Assembly (NCBI RefSeq): GCF_018691265.1
Contig: NW_024881272.1
Coordinates: 27,393,323-27,457,322 of the forward strand
Reading direction: 5' to 3'
Origin: Tyto alba
Taxonomy: Eukaryota > Chordata > Aves > Strigiformes > Tytonidae
DNA: 64,000 bases
The notes beneath the pieces are model-generated. The model was not told the DNA's origin, made no database searches, and saw nothing but the letters and a program-made list of their open reading frames with translations. Of this stretch, positions 1 to 10,327 are shown piece by piece. Both the position numbers and the translations under genes were made by a program. Each line of letters opens with the position of its first letter. Within the stretch, counting starts at the first letter, position 1.

Positions 1-600
1 ATAGAGATACACCACAAATTAATTTTCTGTTTGAAATGTGTTAAGCATAAAGCAGGACACATCTCACTTATATCAGACTTTCTGGGATATTAGAAGAGTC
101 AATGGTGTACTTTACCACCTTCCTGTCACCTCCAGTATCATCAGCAACCCTCCCCAAATCTAAAGCATGTGCCTTCATTTCTGATCAACATCAGGAAGGA
201 ATGTATCTCGCATGAAAAGCTGAATTTGACTTGAACATAAACTTCATTATTAGCCTTATATCATATCATCCACTTCATAAATTATATTCTGCCTTGGTAC
301 TGCTGAGGTCACTGTTAGAGTTTCAGGCAAGAGTGAAAGCTGGATGAAACTCCAAAGCATCAAGTGCAGACTAGTGAGATGTTAAAGTGGCTTGTTAAAT
401 AAATTTTGACTTTAACAGAGGGATGAACAGAATGAATTCTTAAACATTCAAAAAACTGTCATTCACTCTCATGGTTCTCATTGTCCAAAGGCTATTGGTA
501 TCTTGAATATAGATTCTGAGAAAGCAAGTAGATTTATCTTTCTAAGCATTGCTCTGTGTACCCATCAAAATTGACTTTGTTTTGACCATGTTTATGCAAC
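1..600. other. unannotated AT-rich sequence
   Basis: I see no gene, recognisable repeat or structured element here. The sequence is AT-rich with stops in all frames. Confidence 0.6.
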
Positions 601-601
601 C

Positions 602-604
<3 letters not shown>

Positions 605-634
<30 letters not shown>
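605..634. repeat. poly-T tract
   Basis: An uninterrupted run of about 29 T follows a short C run. It could be the A tail of a minus-strand retrocopy, but no retrocopy body is recognisable beside it, so a simple homopolymer is the safer reading. Length in the assembly may be unreliable. Confidence 0.9.
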
Positions 635-638
<4 letters not shown>

Positions 639-1102
639 ATCACCACTAAAACTTGTGTTTAAATAAGCAATCCAATCTCTGTGTGGAAATCCACTGCATA
701 TCTGATATGAAGACAAACTGATGAGTTCAATCTACTGAAAGCAAATCTGTGACATTAATATTCACAGTCCATTTGAACAAAACTTCACAAAATAATTTGA
801 GTAGTTACTTAGAAATACTGCAGAAGGTACTTTTGAGTTTCAGGGTCTGGTGCATACTCTTTTCTCAGATATATGAAAAGATCTGTGTTATCTACATCTA
901 CCATATGGATAGATTACAAAAGAACTTTGGACAATAAGATGCAAAGAACACACTACTCTTACCCGTGGGCTGAAATATCTCATCCATGTGTACAGTTCAT
1001 GTAAAGCCAAACTAAAGTTGATGTGGAGAGCCTTATACTTCCATTGTCAGTTCTGTACCTGACTTTATACAGAGTCTTTAGCCTCTGAAAGACTGGCAAA
1101 TG
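635..1102. other. unannotated sequence
   Basis: No gene or family recognised. A short alternating stretch around 1125-1150 just beyond it repeats ATGCATGCA-like words but is too short to call a microsatellite. If the minus-strand exon at 1253-1411 is real, the part above about 1090 would be its 3' untranslated region. Confidence 0.4.
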
Positions 1103-1108
1103 TTTATT
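1103..1108 (-). terminator. possible polyadenylation signal
   Basis: TTTATT on the plus strand reads AATAAA on the minus strand, about 145 bases past the stop codon of the candidate terminal exon at 1253-1411. This spacing is reasonable for a short 3' UTR. The hexamer is frequent by chance in AT-rich DNA and no convincing GU-rich downstream element is visible, so it only supports the exon weakly. Confidence 0.15.
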
Positions 1109-1252
1109 ATTCTTACTCAGCATTCATGCATGCAGATACATGCATGAGCATTCATTGTCTTATCCATCCTTCAATTTTTTGTATATACTGAAAAGACACA
1201 AAAAAGCAAAATATGCTGATATAACTTCATTTAGTTTGCTTCTAAAATGGTT

Positions 1253-1411
1253 TTAGTCATCAGGGTGTAGGCTGCTGTTTACACTAGATGACTGTCCCCT
1301 GGGTAAAGAGCTACCTGAAGTAATGGAGCTTTGGGGAGAACTGCTTTTCCTGTGTGAATTCAGATTTTGCTTATGAATCCCCAACTCCCAAGCTTCACAG
1401 CTCATACACCA
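1253..1411 (-). CDS. candidate 3' terminal coding exon, product not recognised
   Basis: On the minus strand a strong splice acceptor precedes an open frame: a branch-like CTAAT (1436-1440), a pyrimidine tract of about 20 bases, then CAG ending at 1412. Only one of the three frames stays open after the acceptor. It runs 52 codons to TAA at 1253-1255, beginning WCMSCEAWEL and ending SSSVNSSLHPDD, so the acceptor would be phase 0. The tail is rich in Ser, as in disordered C-termini. I do not recognise the protein, and no convincing upstream partner exon was found. Alternatives are a non-coding RNA exon or chance, since good acceptors recur every few kilobases in such DNA. Support is the acceptor quality plus the open frame, nothing more. 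Confidence 0.22.
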   Translation of the reverse strand, partial: WCMSCEAWELGIHKQNLNSHRKSSSPQSSITSGSSLPRGQSSSVNSSLHPDD

Positions 1412-1479
1412 CTGAAAGGGAGAAGAAAAAGGACAATTAGAATATAAAGTATGCATCAATGTAAGAGCTGAACAAGCAC

Positions 1480-1560
1480 CTTTTTGTTAACCTTGCGCTT
1501 TCGTAGCAGCTTCCTCATGGCCCTCGGGCTTTTCATGGCCAAGCATGTTTAGTGTTGGCT
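1480..1560. other. CpG-retaining patch of unknown origin
   Basis: In an AT-rich, CpG-poor background this patch keeps several CpG (around 1494-1530) and repeats CATGGCC twice about 20 bases apart. Read on the minus strand it gives short frames only (25-30 codons, one very basic), so it is not supported as an exon by itself. It lies just upstream of the candidate exon at 1253-1411 in that gene's direction. It could be a decayed repeat, a conserved element, or a remnant of coding sequence. Confidence 0.25.
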
Positions 1561-1684
1561 CAGCCTAGGTCTTCATACTAATGCAAGAGTCAGGCATTAC
1601 TAAATTCAGGTGCAGATTAGTGAAATGTCAACAGAAACACCAGTGCTGTCAGTTTGTTCAGCTTTGCTATAACATTTATCACTC

Positions 1685-2010
1685 TCTTAAAGGGGGCCTA
1701 CAGGAAAGATGAGGAGGGACTTTTTATCAGGGGGTGTAGTGATAGGACAGAAGGTAAAGGTTTTAAACTGAAAGAGGGTAGATTTATATTAGGTATAAGG
1801 AAGAAATTCTTTCCTGTGTGGATGGTGAGACGCTGGCCCAGGGTGCCCAGAGCAGCTGTGGCTGCCCCCTCCCTGGAAGGGTTCAAGGCCAGGTTGGACG
1901 GGGCTGGGAGCACCCTGGGCTGGGTGAAGGGGTCCCTGCCCATTACAGCGGGGTTGAAACTAAACAATCTTTAAGGTCCCTTCCAACCCAAACCATTCTA
2001 TGATTCTATT
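1685..2010 (+). mobile_element. CR1 LINE, 5'-truncated 3' end
   Basis: This is the 3' end of a chicken-repeat-1 non-LTR retrotransposon. The stretch shows the family's familiar order: AAAGGGGGCCTACAGGAAAG near the start, a GAAGAAATTCTTTCCTG segment, a GC-rich block with GTTCAAGGCCAGGTTGGACG, then TTAAGGTCCCTTCCAACCCA and the tail ATTCTATGATTCTATT. CR1 lacks a poly-A tail and ends in such octamer repeats, and most genomic copies are 5'-truncated like this one. Only the end of the reverse-transcriptase frame plus 3' UTR would be present, so no protein is encoded. It reads as fairly young, since the consensus words are nearly intact. The small frames on both strands inside it are shadows. This is the strongest evidence for a bird genome. 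Confidence 0.97.
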
Positions 2011-2035
2011 TTTTGGTTTATGTTCTGACTATTTC

Positions 2036-2250
2036 TAGCTCCTACAGCAACCCACAGAGGCCTGTGGAGGCCCTCAAGAAACCCCACCCCATGGTGGAGA
2101 CTGGAACAGCTACTGGCAGGACTTAAGGTGGAAGCCCATTAGGATCGGGGATCCACTCCAATAACCTTCCCCTGAGTATTTGCCACTGGGCACTGCTGGA
2201 GCAAGAAGCTGAAATGCACAGACCTGTGGTCTCCCCCAGAACAGATGTTA
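2036..2250. other. GC-rich patch, unidentified
   Basis: Directly after the CR1 tail lies about 200 bases clearly richer in G+C than the surroundings, with a short stem GAGGCCT/AGGCCCTC (2054-2075). It lacks the CR1 3' words. It might be a fragment of another repeat, which I cannot name, or an older GC-rich island. No open frame of note. Confidence 0.3.
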
Positions 2251-3260
2251 TTTCATTATTTACTATTAATACTGATATTTTCCCAGACACATGGCAGTAC
2301 AAGCAGCAGGCTAAAAGCTTCTCACAGAAACTGGGAGCTTATCACACAGTCTTTATGCACAGCCCCGTATAAATAATCCTAATAACATTACCATTAGTAT
2401 ATGTGTTAAGGAAGAGATAGTTACACATATCTAAAAATTGAGGGAAGCTAGGTATCCATTCATCCATGCCCCACCTAATAATGCCATGCTCCTTTCTGTT
2501 GCTCGAGTACGTGTCATATAAACGGTGACATCAACATTAGAGACCCAAGGGAGCATTACTGATGACCACGTAAGTATTTTTTTTTTTTTTAAAAGAAATC
2601 AAGCCTTTAAATAACAATATTGAACTGTTCTTATTTAGTCACATCTGTAAGGTTTTACTCATGCATTGCTTAGTATTAACATGCTGTGTTTATCTCTGAG
2701 TACCAAACTCTTTTCCATCCAAAAAATGATATTGAAAATGCATAAAAGCAACATACTGTGAATAAACAGCTTATCTTGGGGGAGAAAGATAAAATTCACA
2801 ATACTAAAAATGGGGAAAACCTTCTTCACTGTTGAATTTACCATTTATAGATTAATCTGTCCATTGTGCTTCTATGAAAAGCTTTTCTGGCATTCCACTC
2901 AGAAAAACAAAATCTACATTTAAATGAATGTAAGAGTGTACTACAGCAGGAGCCTGTCAGACTGTTTTATACCTCATTGCTATAATGTAATGTTATTGAT
3001 GCAACCTAGATTATGTTTGAGAAATGAGATCGTGCAATTTCTCTCTCATACATCAACCAACGTGGCACAAAATATTAGGCTACAACATTATGTAGGTCTG
3101 AAACTATTATATGACCTCAAAGTTCCCTAAAAGGCTTCAAATTGGCATAGACGAAGAATTTACTAAGGGTATGTTTTCAAAGGGAATAGCTGTTGCTTGT
3201 TTATGGCTTAAACATTATACTATGCCAGTAATAAAATACCAGTGATGCATGCAAATGGAA
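2251..3260. other. unannotated AT-rich sequence with a T run
   Basis: Nothing recognisable apart from a 14-base T run near 2577-2590. Confidence 0.55.
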
Positions 3261-3264
3261 AATT

Positions 3265-3640
3265 GTGCTGCTTTTTGTGGTAAAAAGGTTAATTCCTTTG
3301 GAAGAAACCAAGTCCCTCGATAAAAAGCATATCTCAGCCACCTGACTAACACACAGATATTTCAGTACAGTTTTATTGTATACAAGGGCTAGGAAAATCT
3401 AATAATATCCTGCTTTTTTCCCTAAGATTCAGCAGGTAAAAGCTCTGATTGAATTTCATCTTGATTTCATTAAATATTCATAAAGGCCAATTAGAAGGGC
3501 AGCTAAGTAGGCCACAAGGCCCCCTTCCATCATTCTGTCAAAGGCAGTCCATCAGACAGTCCTGTTTGCATTAGGGCCTGGTAGTCAATATCTTCATTCA
3601 ATCTTTATGTAGTATCCCTCTAAATCACTGCTCCATCCCA
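3265..3640. promoter_or_regulatory. candidate conserved non-coding element
   Basis: The block has the look of a developmental enhancer: few simple repeats, homeodomain-type cores (TTAATT, CAATTAG, ATTAAATATTCAT) and no open frame. The words around 3480-3540 are information-rich for such an AT-rich region. Conservation cannot be tested here, so this is inference from composition and motif density. Confidence 0.3.
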
Positions 3641-5300
3641 CTTTACGGCTTTTATGGACAGACAAGGGGGAAAAAATCTAATAATTCTGAAGGCAAGATG
3701 CTTACTCGGTAGAAAGCAAAATGCAAATGAGAAAAAACATCCTCAATCAAATGTTGGAATGAAAATCTTTTCTTTAATGAGCAATGACATTGCTAGAGCA
3801 CTGATTACATTGAAGAAAAACTGTTTAAAATTCATAATCAATCAAGCAAGTTTATTTTAACCTTTCATGACTAAACCGCTAGGTTACAGTTTAATTTATT
3901 GATGGTGCTTATCTCTCCCTCCAACCACTAATTTTAAAATTACAACCCATATAGAATATGCTGAGTTGAGTCACGAAAATATATACTGATGTTTATATTC
4001 AAAGAAACCTATTAGCTCTGCCTGTTTCCCTTTAAAGATTCAGTGGCCTTTCTATACATGCCATGTTATATATATTTGTGGTTTATGCAGCTGAAATGCA
4101 TTAACTCCACTGGTGCCTTGCTGAACTGAAGTATCATGGCAGTTTTCATTTCCAGGTCTGTTTGTCAGATAGAGCTAAGCAAATACTCTTTTCTGTAGAC
4201 AAGCGTAAGGTAGTTCATCATGCCACTAACTACCTACACGTAGAAATGGGGCTCAGAGGGCACTGCCTTTCTTGAAACTTTATTGCCATGCAATTTGAAA
4301 ATGTTGCAGATAGGCTTCTTCTGTGAGATTTCTAAATTTCTCTGTATCAGATGTCATAAAAAGAAAAAATATTTCCTATATTATTGACTCTTTCCAGAAG
4401 GACTTAAGAAATGCTGTGGGTTATGGCAAGGTAAGAGGACTGGTTTATATCTTGTTCGAATCAGTTGCCTTTACTTGAATTGCTGTTACATACAACACCA
4501 AAATGTCTTCCCAATATGTTATTAAAAGACTTTCAATCTTTCTCTTCCATTTCATGAACATAATGATATATCTTTCCAGCCTAACAGTGTATGGAAATGT
4601 AGGTTTCATCACTATGTGTTTAAAAGGATATTACTGTAAATGCTGGAGACCTAATGGGAACAAACCACCCCAATTTCTAAAGGCTATGTTCTTATTAGAT
4701 GAACCATATCTGTTTACTTCATCACCACCCCTTGTAGTATGTTGAGTCTTTAGTACAGAAAACTCTATAGGTACTTTCCTGTATAGCAAGTATGTGTTTT
4801 CTTTCTGCAGTATTACTCATGTGTTCAGTTAACCAAGCTTCACCTAATCCTTAATTAATATTTTCCTTTCTTTTTCTTTTTTCAAAGTATTTAAAAATAC
4901 CTACTTCTTTTAATGACAAAGATACTGAAGAGTGAATATCACTGGGAGTCATTAGCAAGTGTGGGAGACAATTGTATGACTTTTTTATATAGCTTCACCT
5001 GAGGACACTTGATGATCTAAAAGAAGTTGCCATGAAAATAAATATATTTTTGAATTGTTCTCTTTTATTTTCTTAGTAAAATATTAGATTATTAAAATAT
5101 ATTTTCAGTATTCTTTATGTTATAAAATTATAATAAAATTTATTCTATTCAGTTTGGAAGAGAGACTAGAACAGTCATTTCTTCCCAGCTACCTGTCCTT
5201 TTCAGTACATATACAGCTCCATTATGGCAGTATGTGGATCCCTGGGCAATTCTGGTTTCACAGTCGTTTGAGAGGCTGAAAAATGTTGTCATCCCATTTA
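3641..5300. other. unannotated AT-rich sequence
   Basis: No gene, repeat family or clear structure seen. The small frames here have no recognisable protein features. Confidence 0.55.
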
Positions 5301-5307
5301 ACACGCA

Positions 5308-5370
5308 CTGTAAACTACTGAGAGACAAAGATTGTCTTTTTGGTCTGTGTTTGTACTGCACCTAATCCTG
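5308..5370 (+). repeat. old amniote SINE-like repeat fragment
   Basis: A fragment with CTGTAAACTACTGAGAGA, then ATTGTCTTTTTGGTCTGTG and TTTGTACTGCACCTA matches a pattern I know from ancient repeats of birds, turtles and crocodilians (a 'gtctgtgtttgtacagcacctagca' type). The minus-strand copy at 13320-13440 belongs to the same family. I do not assign a database name. The copy is short and diverged. Confidence 0.55.
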
Positions 5371-5379
5371 CTTGCTTAG

Positions 5380-5640
5380 GTCAGGCAAGAAGCATGAACA
5401 TGAGCAAAATAGTTAGGGCTGCCTATAGGATGAAGCAAAACATGACTTCCAATTGCTGCAGGAAGGCCAGCGTATGCTCTTCACCATGGACCCCAGATCT
5501 CTTCTTCCCTCTCCGGGCACTTCTCTGCACAAGGCCCAGTAGTGTCCCCCAGATCCAAGTGCACGTCCTGGCCACATCCTGACTTCATGTCTGGCCAAGG
5601 CCTGGTGCACAGTCCCCTCTATTCCAGATGCATCTCTAGT
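5380..5640. other. GC-richer patch, unidentified
   Basis: About 250 bases of raised G+C with CT-rich words around 5500-5560. Frames of about 80 codons are open on both strands, which usually reflects local composition and not coding. No repeat family recognised. Confidence 0.3.
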
Positions 5641-6350
5641 TAATCCTACAGTCATTACTGCTTCTGTCTGCCTTAAAATATCTTGTGTTGTAAGTAAATC
5701 ACACCAAAAGGTTGCAACAGTAGCATATCAGACAAAGGGAAGATGTTTGTAATTTTATTTGGTCTAAAAGGAGTTTGATATGCCCTCCATAGGCCACTAG
5801 AATGACAGAGTATTTAAAACATTTGGGTATCATTTCAACTGAGTGTACATTTTCTACCAGTTCTCTATTCCCTTTCTTAAATCTTGGTCCAGTTTCAGCA
5901 TCAGTTAATTTGAAAAACAACAAGAATAAACCACACAGAAGCTACTTTGAGCAGACTTCTTTAAAATAATCTGCTGTATTGTTCATTCCTAACTATAAAC
6001 CGCTAGCATGAACCATAAACCATCCTAATCACCACTGGCACTGCAGTTCTGTTGCTTTCTTAAACTGTGAACATAGAAAATCCCTGACCTGTAAAAAAAC
6101 AAGAAAAATGTCAAATGGCTCAGTTTGCAGCTTGTGTTCAAATGATTATTTAAAGACTCTATCCTGAAAAATTTAGATCTTAAGTAAACAACTACTTTCC
6201 ATTCCTCCCTCTCCCTGTTAAGAAAAACCATGTCAGATATTCACTTCCCACTTGTATTTGCTACAATGGCAGCCAAAACTCCCCCCCAAAAAGCTGTTGC
6301 ATACAAGCCAGAATGATTTTACTGCTACACATTCCCTTGTGAACATGAAT
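5641..6350. other. unannotated sequence
   Basis: No gene or repeat recognised. A short C run occurs around 6278-6287. Confidence 0.5.
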
Positions 6351-6351
6351 G

Positions 6352-6990
6352 TTTGGAGTACTGTGTTTGGTGTCTGCATCCTAAGAAAGACATAACGGGA
6401 TGAGAGAACATACAGAGAAGGATTGAAAATGAGTAAGATGATGGAGAAGCTGCCTAATGAGATTTTGAAAATGCTGGGACTTTTCCACTTGGAGAGGAGA
6501 AGGTTATGAAATGTGATTGAGGTTTACAAAATCCTGAAGGTAGGGGTTAAGATGAATTCATAAAACAAAGCTGTTAATCACCAAATCTCACAATTAAAAC
6601 AAGGTGCTATCATTCTTACTGAAACTCATGAAACACAGTGTTAAAACATATGAAAGTATAGTTTTTAAACAGCAGGCACTGAACTTCTGGAATTTGTGGC
6701 CATAGGAGGCTGTGGAGGCAGATAGTATCAGCAAGTTCAAGAAGAAATGAGACAATTCAGGGACAGCAGGCCCATAAACATATTCTAAAGGGAATAGGTG
6801 GGTATGTATCCTCTAATATTCCTAATCCAGTGCTTGTGCTGCTGAGGGGTTGGGAAGAGAAGGGACTGAAGGTAGTGGCCAGGCTCATTCATTCTCTTTA
6901 TACAGCATCTCTTCCTGCCAGCGTGGGAGATAGTACAGTGAGTTAGACAGACCACTGTCTGACTCAGTAGGGCATTTCTGATATTTTTAT
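6352..6990 (+). mobile_element. old degenerate CR1 LINE fragment (end of ORF2 plus 3' UTR)
   Basis: The stretch follows an ancient CR1 subfamily in order. It starts near GGAGTACTGTGTTTGGTGTC, then AGAAGGATTGAAAATGAGTA, CACTTGGAGAGGAGAAGG and GAGGTTTACAAAATCCTGAA, all from the end of the reverse-transcriptase frame. Later come GGCTGTGGAGGCAGATAG and the terminal CTGACTCAGTAGGGCATTTC followed by a decayed 'ttcttatgttcttat'-type tail. Substitutions and small indels break every frame, so it is a fossil. It belongs to a different and much older subfamily than the copy at 1685-2010, judging by its tail. Confidence 0.88.
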
Positions 6991-7054
6991 ATTGCTCTGC
7001 AAAAATAAACATACTCTGAAAGATGTGCAGATTGCATCTTGACACAGTAGGTTT

Positions 7055-7101
7055 AAAAACAAAAACAAAAACAAACAAACAAACAAAATAACAACAAAAA
7101 A
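7055..7101. repeat. (CAAA/CAAAA)n simple repeat
   Basis: About 47 bases of A-rich units CAAAA then CAAA, slightly broken at the right end. It follows the old CR1 by about 65 bases. Confidence 0.85.
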
Positions 7102-8140
7102 CCCAGGAAGGGAAGTTGGGCAAAAAATGTAATACGACATGTTTCCAGGGGTTGCTGAGAAATTATACTGGAATCTATTATGGTGCAAAAGACTCTGAGA
7201 TGTCAGGGACCAGTGGTGAGAGGAATGGAAACCAGAAATATAGAGGGTAAATGGTTTTCCTAGGTCTGAAAGGGTGGTAGATACCCAAATGCAGGTGGAA
7301 GTGCATGAATATTTTGTGGCCTTAGTTCTGCTTGTCTGTTAAATGAGGTTTATGCTATTTATCCTGACAGAAAACACAGAAGCTTGATTTGTTATGTTTC
7401 AAAGAATTTTGTAGAAGCCAAAATGCAAATTCCTGTGAGATGGATCCAAAATGTGCATAACTCAATAGGGCAATTTTCAATAATTGCCAAAAGTTTGGTT
7501 GATGCCCTTACAACAGCTAGCTCTTACTACTGAGCACCAGCTTTAGCAGCAAACCACTGAGTAATAAACCATATTCTAATCATTTTCTGAAGGTAAACAG
7601 GGATGGATGAACTTTTAAGTTCCTAACAGCTATAGGCTAACTGAAACTGGAAGTCATTTCTCCTTCCAGAGCACATTATGTTATAATCACAATCCTAGTT
7701 CATCAAGAAAAGAAAAAGATGGCTTATTTTTTGGATAAAGAGAGCTATTTATACAGAAAAGCTATTCCTAGTCCCTTCTAGATGAATTCTGTTCAGGAGC
7801 AAGCCTTAATGATTTTGGTAGCTTTTAGATATGGTAGCTCATCTAAGTGTCAAAAAGAATCACAAGAATCTGTGTGATTCTCCTTCTTTTTAGGAACACA
7901 TTTTTCTGTCCACATTTCTGCATTTTTTCACATTTTTGTTCCAGATACACACAATTTCTTCCATTAGGCAGCCTAGATACACCAGGAGAGAAATAGGAAT
8001 GTTTCACTTTATCCTCCAAGAGCAAATGTAATCATGTTCCCTTGCTGATTTGTGTTTGTAAATTACCATTCTAATCCAATAGTTTAATTTTATTATACCC
8101 TTCAGTCTAACAGACCAGGCAGAGAACATGTAATCACAAA
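7102..8140. other. unannotated sequence
   Basis: No gene or repeat family recognised in this stretch. Confidence 0.5.
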
Positions 8141-8144
8141 CAAA

Positions 8145-8217
8145 GGGCCAAATCCTACTTGCCATACTAATGGGAGTAGTCCCACTGATTATAATGGGAC
8201 TACATGCAAGCCTTACC
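8145..8217. repeat. old palindromic interspersed repeat, copy 1
   Basis: Begins GGCCAAATCCTACTTGCC and contains perfect 9-base inverted arms GTAGTCCCA (8176-8184) and TGGGACTAC (8195-8203). This matches a palindromic family scattered through bird and reptile DNA whose centre resembles 'ccattgacttcaatggg'. Copies 2-9 in this window share the type. The family name is left open. Confidence 0.6.
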
Positions 8218-8296
8218 CTTAACTAATGTGAAATAAGATAAATGTACTCAGACACTACTGTAGGGTTTTCTTGGAGTTTTTCTTAAGGCATATTAT

Positions 8297-8321
8297 TGTG
8301 TTTTAGAGTTTTTAAAACACA
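8297..8321. repeat. short inverted repeat
   Basis: Perfect 9-base arms TGTGTTTTA and TAAAACACA flank a 7-base loop. AT-rich arms this short occur by chance, so no function is claimed. Confidence 0.6.
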
Positions 8322-9560
8322 GTCTAATGTAGTGGTTAAAGTACAACTGAAGTGAGAAAAACTCTTAATTGAAAATGCAGACGTTATGATATTTAGCTTA
8401 AGCTGAGATAAGAAGGCTCAAATGCTTGTATCTATTTGGAAGCTAGTATTTATATATAGGTATGTGAAGTGTTTAAATATAATATATTTTATCATCCTTT
8501 ATCAAAAGAATCCATGTGATCTTTCAAGTCTAAACCTACAAATTTTGCCACTTTTTGCTTTCTAACTGGACTATTTGTACATCAGAGTGATGATGGGTAG
8601 ATGGGGAAATCATCACTTCCTTCATTAGTTCTTTTTGCTTACACCTTGCCTGTGAAGTGGTGCTCAGCCCACAGCAATGTCCCTTTGACGTGTACCCTTA
8701 GCAGGTCACACAAGCATCTGCAAAACAAGTATTAGGGGAAATCACCCAGTTTTCTTCTCAGTTTCCAAACCCTAATTTGCCTAATCTCAAACTTTCTTAG
8801 TTGAGGCTTCAAGGTAAAGGAAGCCTAAATATGAAAGTGTAGATGAGACTTACAAAAGAAATCAGGAAGGAGACTTGCAGAGAGCGGTGTTAAATAGTTG
8901 CAATATGGGACAAAGAAAGAGCTATATGTGAAAAATAAATCCTGAAAAACCACAGCGCAGCTGTACTACCTAAGCAGTATACACATACCCAATGCCAGGC
9001 TATTAATAACTTACTTTAAAATAATCAAATTTATTTCCACCCTCCCCCCCCAACCTTCAGTATAACCAAGATGAGAATATTAGGAAAATAATTTATGACA
9101 GAAAAGAAAGAGAAAAGGGGAGAGGGGGGAGGTTTCCCTGCTTGGGATTTTGAGGGATTTTTTTGGCTATACTTTTTTTCCCCTGAAACAGTTAGTTCTC
9201 AGTTGTGTTTCAGGACCTAGCGAGCTCTGCATAAAAATAAAACTTTTCAGTACTTTCCCATCACAATATGTATTTCTGTCAGCTGAACAATCTATTTATT
9301 CAGTTCTCTGATTTAGTATCAAACCAAATACAGCTTTAAAGCCATCATGCTTATACATTATCAGGTCATATGTGCACATTTTGCTTTTCATTCCTGACTA
9401 GATGTTATTTACACAGAACATCTTTCCTTGAACTCATAAAAATGTCAAACTGACCATGTTTCTGATATACAAGAGTCACTCAGTATAAAAGATGAAGAAT
9501 AAATTGATGACCAAAACTTGACTTTTCTAAGCCATCATCATCAGTGTAATAAAAATGATT
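8322..9560. other. unannotated sequence with a purine-rich stretch
   Basis: No gene seen. Around 9095-9133 is a purine-only stretch (GAAAGAGAAAAGGGG followed by a G-rich run). Confidence 0.5.
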
Positions 9561-9569
9561 CAAACACTT

Positions 9570-9584
9570 AGTATGAGTCATACT
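9570..9584. promoter_or_regulatory. palindromic AP-1-like site
   Basis: AGTATGAGTCATACT is a perfect 15-base palindrome around one central base and holds the AP-1 core TGAGTCA. The symmetric flanks are more than the core needs. Whether it is bound cannot be told from sequence. Confidence 0.35.
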
Positions 9585-10280
9585 GGCAATTTGATGGGAT
9601 CATTGTTTCCCAAAAAGGAAGTCCATACAGAAGCCTCTGTGCTATTCACTACAGCAGTCTGCTCTTATAACAATAAAGCAACGCAAACTTACTAAGTACC
9701 ATGGCTTGTCAGAAATCAAGTCTTATCCAAGCAATACCACTCCTCAAACATCTATGCCTTTCAGTCTTCCTAAGAAAGCCTGGAGACACATACAACCTTA
9801 AAGCACACCTCTCAAAGGAGAAAAAAAAAATCCAGGGTATGTTAGATGACAGAAGTATTTTCCAAAATCAGAGTTTCTTTCCAGGAATTAATCTGCCAGT
9901 AGCTCCCTCTCTTTTACACTGCTTTAGATCTACTCATCCCAAGATTAGGTTAAGGAGGACACACTCTTTTGTAATTGAGTTGGTGCACCTTATTTAGGAG
10001 TTAAGTCACCCTAAGCAACATATACACTTAAGGAGCAGAGACAGACACCTCCAGAAAGCATTTGAGCTAACCTAAGATCAAATTCACTCTGGAAGTGCCT
10101 TTTTTCTTCACTGATCACAGATAAAGCCCCAGCTCAAGCTCTTAGTTTGGAGCAAATCTCAGTAAAATGCTAAAAAAGGATCAGTGAGGGCTGTAGACCT
10201 TTACAGATGCAGACCAATACCTTAGTCCAAACCAGAAAGCCGACAGATATCACAGCTTACTAACACTACATACTCCCATT
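9585..10280. other. unannotated sequence
   Basis: A 98-codon frame starts at 9701 on the plus strand but shows no recognisable domain. Nothing else seen. Confidence 0.5.
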
Positions 10281-10289
10281 TTTCACCCA

Positions 10290-10327
10290 TGTTCTGTAAA
10301 GAAAGCACCTTGTTCTGTAAAGAAAGC
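10290..10327 (+). repeat. 17-base direct repeat, period 21
   Basis: TGTTCTGTAAAGAAAGC occurs at 10290-10306 and again at 10311-10327, identical in both. This looks like a recent local tandem duplication. Confidence 0.9.

Noticed and set aside
605..634. Poly-T tract as the tail of a processed pseudogene
   Set aside because: No coding-like or spliced-gene-like body adjoins it on either side, and no target-site duplication could be seen.
1654..2003. Frames of 61-106 codons across 1654-2003 on both strands
   Set aside because: They lie on the CR1 3' end and are products of its GC-rich untranslated sequence.
6785..7188. Minus-strand frames of 112 and 74 codons
   Set aside because: They are antisense readings of the old CR1 tail and the CAAA repeat.
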